Positions 29,290 to 41,054 of a DNA stretch of 64,000 nucleotides are shown here, in pieces (within the stretch, counting starts at the first letter, position 1; each line of letters opens with the position of its first letter). The DNA is from Brachyhypopomus gauderio. Its lineage: Eukaryota > Chordata > Actinopteri > Gymnotiformes > Hypopomidae. Below the pieces are notes generated by a model that was given only the letters and a program-made list of their open reading frames with translations, was not told the DNA's origin and did no database searches. The position numbers and the translations under genes were made by a program. The DNA lies in the NCBI RefSeq assembly GCF_052324685.1, contig NC_135224.1, positions 22,087,451-22,151,450 on the forward strand, given 5' to 3'.

Positions 29290-30080
29290 ATCCTGCAATA
29301 CTCAACGGACTAATACTAAATGGACATGTTGGTGGAGGGAACAGTGGTGATGAGGAGGTGTTGGGTAGATATGGTGTTAATTAAAGGAATATGGAAGGAC
29401 AGATGGTGGTAGATTTTGCTAAGAGGATAAAGATGGCTGTAGTTAACACTTACTTTAAGATAAATGTAGAGCACAGGGTAACATAAGAGTGGGGGAAGAT
29501 GCACACAGGTCGACTATATCCTCTGTAGGAGACGAAACCTGAAAGAGGTTAGTGATTACAAGGTGTTACCAGGGGAGAGTGTAGCTAAACAGCATAGGAC
29601 GGTGATATGTAGGATGATGTTGGAGGTGAAGACGAGGAAGAGAGTGAGAGCGGAACCTAAGATCAGGTGGTGGAAGTTAAAGGATGAGGACTGTGATGTA
29701 AAATTCAGGGATGAGGTGAGGCAGGTACTGGGTAATGGTGGTGGTGTTCTGGATACCTGGGATGAGACTTCAAATGCAGTGAGGGATGTGGCTAGGAAGG
29801 TACTTGGTGTGACCTCAGGACAGAGGAAGATAGACAAGAAGTCGTGGTGGTGGAATGAGGAAGTTCAGGAAAGTTTGAGAGGAAAGCGGTTGACTAAAAA
29901 GAATTGGGATTTTCAGTGAGATGAAGAAAGTAGACAGAGGTACAAGGAGATGTGTCGTAAGGCAGAGAGAGCAGTGGCAGAAGCTAAAGAGAAGGCATAT
30001 AGCAAGCTGTGTGAGAAGTTGGACACTAAGGAAGGGGAAAAGTACAGATTACTGTACTGTTCAATTGAGACATTAAAGGG
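29290..30080 (+). pseudogene. RTE-clade LINE fragment (endonuclease end to RT start)
   Basis: Pieces match the RTE/Rex3 pattern in order: VDYILCRRRNLKEVSDYKVL, then KWWKL-like IRWWKLKDEDCDVKFRDEV, ARKVLGVTSGQRKIDKKSWW, WNEEVQESLRGKRLTKKNWD, and AEAKEKAYSKLCEKLDTKEG. Several stops and frame changes, and the catalytic RT core is missing. Confidence 0.75.
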
Positions 30081-31083
30081 CCAAATTAAATTGTATTGGC
30101 AAAATGATTTAGATCATAGAACTAAATCACATAATGAGATAAGTCTTGTGTGTGTGTAGTCTTTCATGTAAGCAATACTTTTCAGTCAGTTCCAGTATTT
30201 GGCCAGTAGATGGAGCCCAAGTACTACCATAGAGATATTACAGCGACAAAAAATACATTTTAGTGAATTAAAAGGTTCATTTCTAGTCAGGCAGTGCACT
30301 TTTTTTTGGTTATGAGATGTAATTGGAAAGTTATTTATCTCAATCATACAAGACCCATTAATTGTCTGCATTCTGCATAACAGGATTACAGCATGAGTTT
30401 TTATGATTTCTTAGGTTTTTGGGTACTATAATTGGCGCCCCCGACATGCCAATTCGAACCAAATTTGGCATACCTCACAAGGGCCTCAGACTATAAAAGG
30501 CTGTCAAATTGGGAGTTGATCACTTACATGGTTTATGAGTTATAGCAATAAAGGTCATTTATGGCACATATGTTCTTTGATGAACATGATATATTTAATC
30601 TTTACACAACTTTCTGGGTTTTAGGTAATCTGCATTGCAGCTCATGTATTGACAATAATGAACAGCAATGCAGATGACCTAAAACAATCCAGCAAGTATA
30701 AAGATTAAATATATAAAAGTTCATTATCTAGAATGGCATATATTAAATCTTGAGGCAGACAAACTGATATGACAGAAGTATATGATCAAACTGTTTATAT
30801 CTCTCCCATAAATATTCTGGATCTCTCTCAAAATACAGCTATAAACAAGATTATCTAGCAGATGACAATTGACTCCAAACATTTAATGGTATAGTGACTA
30901 ACAATGTTCAGAATGAAGATCAAGATGCATAAAAATGGCTATGACAAAACAGACTGAATATGACAATGTTGTGTAGGTTGCTTTATTGTGTAGTATGTCT
31001 CGCAGAAAACCATCTTATTGGACAATTAAACGAAGAGCGAAAGAATGGGTTGATAGAGACATACAGTCAATTCAGGCAACAGA
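30081..31083. other. Intergenic, no gene seen
   Basis: AT-rich. A short block around 30430-30560 (GGCGCCCCCGACATGCC, then AACCAAATTTGGCATACC) looks like a dispersed fish repeat. Nothing coding recognised. Confidence 0.4.
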
Positions 31084-31281
31084 GTGGGGGTAGAGCCCAA
31101 ATTAATAAAAAGAAAACACTATAATAGGTCTAGATGGACGAGGGGGAGACTATGGACTCAGTGGTTTGAGTCGTGGAGTGAAGAAGAGAAAAATGCTTTC
31201 CTGAACAGTCTGGAGGAGAGGGACGCCATCTTTGTTGCCCAGTTCTACAGAGCAGTGGCCAGCACTGCAGGAAGAGACTGA
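31084..31281 (+). CDS. C14orf119-like protein, C-terminal coding segment
   Basis: The frame ends LWTQWFESWSEEEKNAFLNS, then LEERDAIFVAQFYRAVASTA-GRD and stop. This matches the conserved end of vertebrate C14orf119 (LWDQWF near the start and an AVAATAGKD C-terminus), a small protein of unknown function. The homologous part begins near 31125; residues before it are not recognisable. It is therefore either a last exon whose upstream exon I did not find, or a truncated copy. Dispersed repeat R1 follows about 60 bp downstream. Confidence 0.6.
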   Translation: MGVEPKLIKRKHYNRSRWTRGRLWTQWFESWSEEEKNAFLNSLEERDAIFVAQFYRAVASTAGRD

Positions 31282-31344
31282 AGACCCTCTGGAAGGACCT
31301 ATGCTCTTGAAAGTGTACACTATTAAACCTGTGCAACACAGTGC

Positions 31345-31900
31345 AACGGTAGCCTGCGAAGTCACTGCAGCGCGCACAAGCGGCGAGGGTCCGCGCGGTA
31401 AAAATGACATAAACGCTGTGGCTCCGCCCGTGCGCGAGGGCCTCGCGCGCTGTTGATTCGCGAGGTCGTGCACCTCTCGTTTTTGGAACTTTGCGTGTGC
31501 CGCGCCTCAGCGCAATGAACAAAGTCATGTTTGCCGGGTTCATACACCTATACAAGGTGGAATTAAAGCACTTGTACGTCACTTTCAAGGTCCATTTCTA
31601 TATTTCCCAGCACGTTAAACTTAATTAAGTTAAATATTTATACATATATTTGAAATGATTCGAAATAATTGGCTTTTTATTCACATTACTTAATCGTTTA
31701 TTTTCAAAACGCCAATCTTAACTTCTTCACATTCTCTCATGTTTCGTCCTGGAATTACAAGAGGATCGTATTTGTTAACATAATACAAGAGAACTGTTCA
31801 GTCAGGCAGATATTTGTTGTGAAACGAAGTAGTTAAAATTTCAAGCATTTTCAAGTACTTTAGCCTAAATTCCAGCACTTTTCAAACCTTTATTACTTTA
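31345..31900. repeat. Dispersed repeat R1, longest copy (inverted)
   Basis: From the GC-rich end (GTCCGCGCGGTAAAAATGAC) through GTTCATACACCTATACAAGG and TTTCGTCCTGGAATTACAAG to CTAAATTCCAGCACTTTTCA. The reverse complement matches 38885-39321 block for block. Confidence 0.75.
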
Positions 31901-32375
31901 TTAATTTAATGTACAGGACATGTTTTCTTTGAAGGAAGTTTGTTTTTATCTGTTTGCTTGTTGAAAAATGTTTTTACTTGAAATTACTGACAGATCCATA
32001 CGAAAATATTGCTTTATTCTTTTAAGCATTAAATAATATACACTGTGTTAGGTCTTGGTTCAATAGGCTATGTGCAATCATTTCAATATGTTTTAATAAA
32101 CATTGAACCAGTCTGGCCCTCGGCTTGTAGCAAATTTGGTTTTTTGGCCCTCTGTGTATTTGACTTTGACATCCCTGTCTTAGTAGTATTGGGTAGTTGA
32201 GACGATGGGTCATGGGCATAGTAGTAGGTATTATTAGATCATAGTCGTTGGTTGGTTAATACATCCTAGCCAAGCCTGTTGCATGACTCCGGATGTTAGG
32301 TGCAGGATTTTATCATCTTGTATTATGTTACAATGTAAGTCCTAGGTAAAGAGTGCAGTCTTGGGTAGCGAATAA

Positions 32376-32600
32376 TGACATTGAGACAAGCAAGAGAAGA
32401 GCAAAAATAAACAAGCGATCATGTCAGTCTCAGGAATAAGGGAGATTTAATGGAATAAAGTGCACTAACTCAAAAATCTGTCACTTAATCCAAATCAAGG
32501 AAACAATAACATGCAGTCATCTGGTACATACACAAACAACACTCAGGTGGCTAACTACCTGATTGGCCATGCTGACCGGTGACATGAACACAACGTAACA
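32376..32600. repeat. Solo-LTR-like repeat, related to the 14.3-kb element
   Basis: Starts TGACATTGAGAC and ends CAACGTAACA. Internal blocks (AAGCGATCATG, AGTCTCAGG, TTTAATGGAATAAAGTG, CCAAATCAAGG) align with the LTR at 14262-14558. A second copy is at 62155-62321. No clear target duplication. Confidence 0.6.
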
Positions 32601-33907
32601 AGATGAATTTACTGCATTTTTAACACTTTTTGTTTTCAACATAGTACATCATTCATCTGACAATGTATTTTTTGCATCTTTCAAGTTGCATTACTGCATT
32701 TTAGTCTACTACCTTATATTTGTTTAGCTTATTATTCTTTCTTTAATGTATATTCTTAAAATGTTCTGTCTGGTATTCTTGCCAAGGAGCAAAGTAAATA
32801 TTTCATTGTACACAGAAACCTGTTTCCTTACTGTGCAAATGTCAAAAAGGTCTCTTAATTGTCAGCTGTTTCTAAATGGAACTGGTTTTCAAGAGGACAG
32901 AAGATCGTCACGGTCGGCCGGTCCAGCTCCATAGGGGAGACGCCCACTTCACGACTCTCCACCTCCCGTTCACTCCCTTGGTCACAATCCCCCACCTACT
33001 GATTATCACACGCACCTGTCTCTAATTCCCTCTCACTCCTTACAAGCCCACAGGTCCTGCAGGTCGGTGCTGTGCATTCCTTGTGCCTGTCGGGAGTGAG
33101 GCTGCGTGTGACGTCTTCTGCCGCTGTCCTGCACCGACGCCAAGTTAGTAGTGACGCTTGTGCTTTACGCACTTCTATTAGTGCTCTGCACTCTTCTCTT
33201 TTCTTTAATATATTTGAGTGTGTTGTGCACTTTGAGCATGAATATGGACATTAAAGAGAACACGGCACCATCCACATTGTTTGCTGCTTCTGTCACCCCG
33301 TTACAAAGAGCTGCAACGCTAGATGGTTTCAAATCAAAGTTAAAAACATCCATGTTTGGCCAGGCCTTTGGTTAAAACTTTTGTTGATATAATTTTGTTA
33401 AATTGATTTAAATTTCTATTTTTTTATTCATTATATTTTTCAGTAGTGACATTCCCAAGGATAGATCTCTGGTTGTAATAAGCTTCTTTTCCTGTGTAAA
33501 GCACTTTAATTTACTGCTTTGTATAAATTATATACGTATATAAATAAACTTTCATTGCCTACGCCATCAACTCGCAGTGCCGTTACTCCCATCTTAAAAT
33601 TGGGTCAACCACCATATGGTGTAAACGTGCCCCCACCTGAATAACTACTAATTTCTCAATCACAAAAAGCAACAAACTGATAAACAACTCAAAACTCCAT
33701 ATTCATTAAACTCCTATATAATAAAACGAAACAAAAAACATTTTGCACTTTGTATTGCAGTTCAATTGAATGGAACATTCTGTTGCTCCTTCGTTGAGTC
33801 AACAGGTAGGTGTACGTCAAGCTGCTGATCTGTGTCCTGGGCAGATGTTGGCATGTGGAGTGCATCGTGCTCCAAGGTTTTTACTTTTGTTTGTTGCCAT
33901 ATTTAGC
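32601..33907 (+). repeat. Composite LINE-tail repeat, copy 1
   Basis: Nearly identical to 62322-63529. It includes a TCACGGTCGGCCGGTCCAG block, a GC-richer middle section and a LINE-like 3' end. That end has TTACAAAGAGCTGCAACGC, FKSKLKTSMFGQAFG coding-like sequence and a terminal ATATAAATAAACTTTCATTG. The 3' side extends past the LINE tail to CCATATTTAG. Confidence 0.75.
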
Positions 33908-34272
33908 ACCAACGCAAGGTAGGAAACCTGTAACAACGCAGAACAAAGGTGGTTTGTAAGGGAAGGACGACTGCACTGCACATCTCAATGGCTGGAAACA
34001 CTCCATGTAAACTTCACGTAAAAGTTCATATCTACACCTCACCTCCTCCACCACTTCTTATTTTTTCTATGTGCCATTCCCTGAACCTCACTGTTCTTTT
34101 CCTCCTTTCCATCCCTCTGTTCAGTTTTCCTTTCCTCATTTATCACACGAGTGACAGAGCTCTGATATGGATATAAAGACAAATTCTAAAACTATCGCTA
34201 ACGCAATTTTTCACAATACAGTACATGACATACAAACCGTAGAAGACACTTTTCCAGCACCTCCCCACATAC

Positions 34273-35446
34273 CTGCACCAAAGCCTCTCTGTAGCTCTGG
34301 AAAAAACACTTCCTTGCACTGTTCACAGTAGATACACGTCTCGGAATTATGAGGTGTAGATCTGGGATAAATCTTGAGGGATCTTGAAGCCTGTTTACTC
34401 ATCCATGTTGTTTCTGGTGTCCTGCTGATCTCACCGTTGATGTTATCCTCAGGGGTAGCAGCTCCTCGGGAGAAAGGTGGAGCACTGGTCACAGCAGAAA
34501 CAGCAGCAGAGACCTCCAGGTCAATTGAAACATCCTCCATTTTAGTAAAAACCAGAGGAGCCTTAGAAACAGAAACAGTAACAGAACTGCCAAAATGATT
34601 CTTCATTAAGATTATGAAAGTAACAGAACAGAGCCATCTCCCCACCCCACAAGTGTACCTGTTCACAAGCTCCTCCCTGCTGGAGGAGCTTCTTAGTATT
34701 TTCACTCAGGTTGGTGATGGGTGGCAGACGAGTCCTGGCATTCCACATGTGTGGAGATTCAGAGGGAGGTGGAGAGGCTGCTGGCACGTTGCTTGGGATG
34801 TTAGGCCAAGCACTAGGGCAGGAGTGGCCAACCTGCATGCGTTGCTGCATGCGGCTCTTTGCCTGGTTTCATGCGGCTCCCCAGCCGGTCCGCGCTCTCA
34901 CCTGCACTAACGGTCTGTGTCGTGGCCCGGTTACCTCATCAGCTCTGAGGGCGACCCACTGCTACATCTTCGTGCTGCGAGGTTTGTTTACAAGCCTAAC
35001 GAGCCGCTAATACCTTTAAAACTGGCGTAGTGGAAAACACGCATTTGACTGTCTTCACACGCTCACACGAGTTACTAATTCGCCAACTACTGGCGATCGA
35101 TCGATCGCGATATAATACTTATTTTTTGTCCATTACACCACCCCCCCCCCCCCACCCCAACAATTTACATGTCCCTGTATGATGTGGCTCTTTTACACAG
35201 TAAAAAAAAGTGACTCTTGGTTTCTGACGGGTTGGCCACCCCTGCCCTAGGGAAAGCTGCTACAACAGTCTGTCTGGAGTCACCTGCTCCAACCCAAGTG
35301 AATCGCGAAGTGACATTTGCCCTGGTGGTAGATTTAATGAAGGGCTTCAAGACAGAAGCAGAAACGGTGGTCTTGTTGATGCAGGACCACATGTCAGCAT
35401 TCTTAATGTAAAAGGCATTATATGTTTTCGAGGTAAAAGCAAACAA
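34273..35446 (-). pseudogene. Unidentified minus-strand gene fragment, split by a hAT insertion
   Basis: Exon A runs from about 35446 to 34659 and ends at ACAG|GTACAC. Exon B is 34561-34273, entered through TTTCTAAG and left at GCAG|GTATGT. Exon A reads NKTTVSASVLKPFIKSTTRA before the insertion and PHMWNARTRLPPITNLSENT after it. Exon B contains CIYCEQCKEVFFPEL, a CxxCxxC cluster. The 8-bp flanks of the hAT element at 34819-35244 show it landed inside exon A, so the gene is probably inactive. I do not recognise the family. Confidence 0.4.
34819..35244. mobile_element. hAT-type MITE
   Basis: Ends CAGGAGTGGCCAACC and GGTTGGCCACCCCTG. Flanks CACTAGGG (34811-34818) and CCCTAGGG (35245-35252) differ at one base. 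Contains GATCGATCGATCGCGA and a C-run near 35140. Confidence 0.85.
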
Positions 35447-35646
35447 AAAAACATAAAATATATTATTTTGAAAAGATAGGGTGAAAAATAAAGTTGTTTG
35501 TCTGTAATTCTCTGTTATTTGGATTGTTTTCCGTCTAATATTTGGCTGTCATAGAAACGCGCTGCTTGATTTACTCGTCTCTAAACGTCATACACCACGT
35601 AATGGAGCCTAATCCCCAGATGCAAAATAGTTTTATGCCTTTGGTG

Positions 35647-37240
35647 CAGTGTTGTATAAAGTATTAGAGACCCATACTTGAGTAAAAGTACAAGTACTCT
35701 ATCAAAAAATTGACTTGAGTAGAAGTTGAAGTGTTCTTTAAAAATTTTACTTAAGTAGAAGTACAGAAGTATTCAGCATTTTTTGTACTTAAGTAGTGCA
35801 AGTAGTTTATTCTAAAATTTATTACTCAAGTACTGAAAGTAAAAAGTATTGTGTTTTGAATTAATTAAAGAAAGCCATCAAAGTTTGATTATCAATTGTT
35901 TTTATATATCACTTGCAAATCAAAGATGTCAAAGACCACAAATACAAGTGGTCTGTATGTACAAACAAGTAGCAACTTTAAAAACTGGGCTTAACACTTC
36001 GTACACAAAAAACATGACCTATGTCCCGCTACGTCATAGGTTTGATGTTAATTTAGCTAAGAAAACGAGGTGTATTTTGGACGTAAAATTTGTCTGTCGG
36101 ATTCTAAGGGTGAGCCTACTGACCTGCGTTTACCCTCAATAAATGCCCTCACCCTATAAAAACACTACACTATAAAAATGGGCACATGTTTAGTCAGCAT
36201 GAAAAGAGACACGGCTTACTGTTGCTAAAAACACATCGGCTTTATGATTGCCAGCCAATGTTAAGTGAACACTGCAGCACGTCATGAACATAATTAGGTT
36301 AGTTAGCTAATTGTTAGCTCAAGCTGGCGTGTCACCTGTACGTTATATTTATAACTTACATTAATGTGTTTCTTCAAGTTCGAAGGTGAATTTTTGAAGG
36401 CCAATATTTCACCCTCTTTAGGGAGGCAGAGATGGCACTTCATCCTATAGGAATTTACTTTCATTCCAGCAAACGCAAACACTGTCTCTAGGTAGGGCCA
36501 GGGTGGTCTCCTTCCTCACCCTCACCGCCACGATCACTCGATGTTGAAGGCGTGGAAGGTGCCAATATATGGACATTAAAACACCAACAAGTTTATTATG
36601 CAGCACTTATGCAGCTATTCTGCTGTTACCAAACACAATACCATCTCTTTAATGAGATAAAAAGCAAATTATTTGGAATAATTTCGAGTATATGTGCATA
36701 TGTAAATTAAGCTGAAGGTGATGGAAAATACTGAAAATGGACCTTCAAAGTGCCGTACAAGTGCATGAATTCCACCTTGTAACTTCGCACGCACAAAAAT
36801 CGAGAGGTGCACGACCTCGCGACGCGACCACGCGCGTGTGGCCAACGCGCATGGACGAAGCCACCGCGATTGCGTCATTTTTGCCGCGCGGACCCTTGCG
36901 GCAGTCACGACGTGTCAAGTGAACCTAGATTACGAAGCTCAAGTGTTCAGTGAAGGCAGCACTAAACGAGACGCGACCGGAGCATGCGCAGTTTTCTCAT
37001 AAGACAGCCTGATCGCTTGACCCGGTGACAGCGCCAGCTTACATGTTTATAATTGTAACGAGTAACTATACAGCACGTAAAAAATGTATCGGGGTAAAAG
37101 TATTAAACTGATGGAAAATATGTAGTGAAGTAAAAGTGGAAGTAGGAGAACAAAATAATACTCCAGTAAAGTACAGATACAGCATTTTAATACTTAAGTA
37201 CAGTAGTGAAGTAGTTCTACTTCGTTACTATACAACTCTG
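35647..37240. mobile_element. hAT-type element with nested R1 piece
   Basis: Ends CAGTGTTGTATAAAGTA-like and the complement of CAGAGTTGTATAGTAACG, flanked by identical CTTTGGTG at 35639-35646 and 37241-37248. Inside, 36660-36960 is a fragment of dispersed repeat R1 (GAATTCCACCTTGTAAC, GAGGTGCACGACCTCGCG). No transposase recognised. Confidence 0.87.
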
Positions 37241-37248
37241 CTTTGGTG

Positions 37249-38884
37249 TCAGCCACAACACTGGCCACGAATTTAACATGAAAGCCAATCATTGTTATCC
37301 TGATAGCATATGAATACAGTATCTACCGGAATGTATTTTTTTATGTTCAATGGCGTATTTAATGTGTCTTTGAGACCAACACTTACTCTGGTACCTTGCG
37401 ATTCTGTTCGCATTCGTTTCCATTCATAAATGCTTTCAGGTTAATATCTTAAACATTGTAGAACTGCTGTGCATTAAATGAATAATGATCTTTCCAGATC
37501 GAAGAGGCATTGTAATTAATCTAATCAATTTGACATTTACGAGCGCAAATCTCAAATGTTGGACCGCAGTGTAAAGAGCGCGAGAACGAGAGCTGGAAAC
37601 TGATTGAGGGAAGGAGACACGGGAGGAAAAATGCGAAAAAAAGATTAATTATCGATCAAGAAATTAAATTATATTGAAAGCACAGCGCTAGTATAGGTGG
37701 GATGCTGATTTTGAGATGATAAAAATCAGGTTGAAGAAGGTCAATTATCTAATGTAATGTTAACTAGGTCTGACGTTAGTTCTAGAGTTGCCACGCGTCC
37801 CGTAAAATACGGAATCGTCCTTTTTTGGCAATTAAATTACTTCCATAAATGTTCAATACAAATGTCTGTCACACATCAGCACTAAATCTAAAAATGATTA
37901 TCAAAAGATAACGTTATATAACGATAATATTCCTGCACATTATCACTATATTAACTCTGTGTCCAATGGACACGTACGTAGCTGCAGTGTGCCTATAATC
38001 AGGCATGTTATAAGGGCACCTTGGGGTCCTTGGAGAAACAGCGCGGCTAATCTAAGCAGCACAACGGGACGACTATACGGAGTGTTCGCTGTTGTAAGGT
38101 ACGGTGCATTTTCGGGTTTAAAAGCAGGTATGGTTAGCTTGTATAGAGTGTTATAGGGTTTGTTTAGACTTGCTAAAGACGAGGTTTGGTTCAGAGCGCT
38201 GATTTTGGATTATGGCGGGGGGAGAAAATGTTTTTGGTGTGGATATTACAACTTGCGTTTGTTTCCCATAATTTAGGTCCACAGCTGTGTTTTGTCCAAT
38301 GAGCCTGATATCCTGTTAACCCTTTGAGTTGGTATGTTTTGATGGCATGCCAACTGTTGTGTTGTTCAATAATAAGACCTGTTGATTTCTTAAGTTATTT
38401 TCCTTTATTCTCTACCTTCATGTCCTCTCTCCTACACGCCTCTTCTACTCCCCTCAACTCTTATCCTCTAGCACCCTCTAGCGCATGGGTTAAAGTTCTC
38501 CGTCACTACGACGGATTTCCGTCATTTGATTTTGTTGGGGGAAAAATCCGTCAAATCATAATAAACAACACACGCGCGTGCTATCTGTTTTGTGGCCGAA
38601 ATATGATTCTCACTGGCGCTCATCAGCGCTGGATGGATGACGGCGGTGTCATTTGATTGACTTGCGGTTCATTCCACCTTCAGATTTGCGGATATTACGT
38701 AGAAAAGTTTTTACCCCCCTCCTGCCTGGCGTGATCGTAGCGCGCGACTCTGTACACCTGCGCGAACGGCGGAGGCTACTTGCTGCGTCACATTCTTTTT
38801 GCAGTGTAGTCCGAAGCAATATGTGGTAGTATAAAGAAACACCCCTCAAAAACAGGGGAATGAACATTTACCTGACCAATTGTA
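37249..38884. other. Intergenic, repeat-like, no gene seen
   Basis: AT-rich with scattered repeat pieces, for example GAGTTGCCACGCGTCCCG at about 37789, and a palindromic-looking GTCACTACGACGGATTTCCG block near 38500. Open frames here are short and unlike known proteins. Confidence 0.4.
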
Positions 38885-39321
38885 ATGTTGCATTAGTGCT
38901 GGAATTTAGGCTAAAGTACTTTAAAATGCTTGAAAATGTAACTACTTCGTTTCACAACAAATATCTGTCTGACTGAACAGTTATTACGTTAACAAATACG
39001 AGCCTCTTGTAATTCCAGGACGAAACATGAGAGAACGTGAAGTCGTTAAGATTGGGCGTTTTGAAAATAAACCACCATTAAATAATGTGGTGATAAGCGA
39101 ATTATTTCGAATCATTTCGAGTATATGTATAAATATTTAACTTAAATTTAACGTTGAGAACGCGTTGAAATGGACCTTGAAAGTGACGTACAAGTGCTTT
39201 AATTCCACCTTATAAAGGTGTATGAACCCGGCAAACATGACTTGGTTCACTGCGCTGAAGCGCTGTGCGCGCGAAGTTACAAAATTCGAGAGGTGCACGA
39301 CTGCGAGGCTCTCGCGCACGG
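38885..39321. repeat. Dispersed repeat R1, left part of a split copy
   Basis: Reads from AGTGCTGGAATTTAGGCTAA to CTCGCGCACGG at 39311-39321. Its continuation (GTGGAGCC, then GCGGACCCTCGCG) lies at 49633-49740, on the far side of the gypsy element and the foldback unit. Confidence 0.75.
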
Positions 39322-39329
39322 CATATATG

Positions 39330-40689
39330 TGTGGCATGGCTAATAATGGGTGTGAGAATAAGACGTGATGTACAGCTGGGATAAATTAGGGGTGGGGCGG
39401 GCTCATTAAGGTTACAAAAACTCTGGAGTCATTGGCAGCTTTTGACTTCTCTACTCTCAACCAACAAGGGGGGAGCTGGCTGGTTTGGCGTGCGGCAGTG
39501 TCGTGGAAGCTGCGTTTGGTAGGTTAAGATTGTTTGTTTAGAAATCGATGTATAGTCGATAAGCATGCTGACAGTGGGATCATTATTTGTTTAGGTGTTT
39601 TATAATTGAAGTGGAAACGAGTTGCGTCAAGTGTAGGCACGGTTCACGCCTTGCTTGCTCGGTGGCCCATTCAGGGAGCTACAAGGCATATGGTTGTTTG
39701 CGGCCACTGCGCAACTAACTTCGCCGTTAAGGCTGAGGTATACATGTAACGGTGAGTTGTTTTTAATATTTTTATTTTAATGCAACAACTGACCAGCTCT
39801 TAGATCCAATAAGTGCATGTATTGCAGCTTTGGGGGGGGGTGCTTTTCGTTTTTAGTACATTCGCGAATGTTTTTATTACTAACGAGATTGCTCTGCCGG
39901 TACGGTTGGATTTAAATGCAGCCAGTTGAATGCATTTAACGTTATCTGCTTGTGGTCTGCTTCTTCCAAACAGGAGGCGTAATTGCCTGTAGGCCACTGT
40001 TTTCCTTCCGAAGTGCGTTTTTGTGTTTTCTTTTCATATCAGTGCCTTTTATATTAGATTCCCGATAGTGACGTCTGCTGAGCCACTTACGTAGAGTTGA
40101 TTTTAGATTCTGTTGCATATTGGACCATAAGACTGAGCCCCCTTCCGGTGGCGGTACCAGAAGTGCATTACTCCGGGGGTGTTAGTTCAGCACATTTAAT
40201 TGTCCCATTACGAGGCTTCCCAATTGTGAGATTATTTTGAGTTCTCCGGGGTTGGAGTTTTGTATGCGGCTTTGGTTCTTTTTCTTGGGGTTATCAATTT
40301 GGTTATTTATATTGGGTGTGTAATTTGTTTTGGTTATTTCCTTTGTAGAGTAATATTGTTTTTTTTGCGGTTGGTACATTGGTGGTTGTTTTACGAAGTT
40401 TGTTGTGCTGTTTTGCTTCTGTCCTGTGGGTATGACCACAAGGGGTTATTACTTGTGTGGGATTTGTATTTACCATCTCCATGTGCTGACTAGGGTGTGA
40501 CTGTTAACCGGTGTTATCCTTCTGAGTACCGCATTCGCTGAGATGGGCGGTGAAGATGTTTTTATCTATTGCTTGGATTAAATAAACTATACATATTTTC
40601 GCTAAACTGCCTTATAACTCATTTATTTGAGAAGCCTTGCAGGGATCCCCTACCCTTTATAAAAGTGGGGTGGCGTAGTGTAGGCCACA
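39330..40689 (+). repeat. 5' LTR of the gypsy element
   Basis: 1,360 bp, TG...CA ends. Contains AATAAA near 40580 as a likely polyadenylation signal and TTTATAAAAG near its 3' end. Confidence 0.93.
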
Positions 40690-40692
40690 TTT

Positions 40693-40710
40693 TGGCGCAG
40701 TCGGCAGGAT
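40693..40710 (+). promoter_or_regulatory. Putative primer binding site
   Basis: TGGCGCAGTCGGCAGGAT starts three bases after the 5' LTR and begins with TGG, as expected for pairing with a tRNA 3' CCA end. The tRNA is not identified. Confidence 0.6.
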
Positions 40711-41054
40711 CGGTGATTAGATGAAGGCTGTTTAACCGATTGGTGGTCAAAGTTATAGTGGCTCAGTATTCGGATTAGTAATTAGAAGAGTTGGGGAAAG
40801 GCACAGAAAGAAGGAAGACAGTGGTCACAGGTGGACTGAAGAGTAGACGGCAACAGAAGAACTTCGGCATCCAGGAGAAGACTGGGGACCCAGGGAATTG
40901 TGACCGAGCCACTTCCAGTTGCAGATTTATTTATTTATTATTATTTTTAGGGGGGTGGGGAAGTGTGTGTGATCATTAATTTTGTTTATTGTTGTGGGGA
41001 GTAATTTTTTTTTTTCTCTCCTTTTTTTTCTTCTCTCTTCTTCCCCTTTTTATA

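Noticed and set aside
30430..30560. Possible gene or RNA at the GGCGCCCCCGACATGCC block
   Set aside because: Resembles a dispersed fish repeat. No frame or fold I could support.
40182..40493. Open frames on both strands in the gypsy LTRs (repeated at 47312-47623)
   Set aside because: They duplicate because the LTRs duplicate. No recognised domain, and LTR regulatory sequence explains the region.
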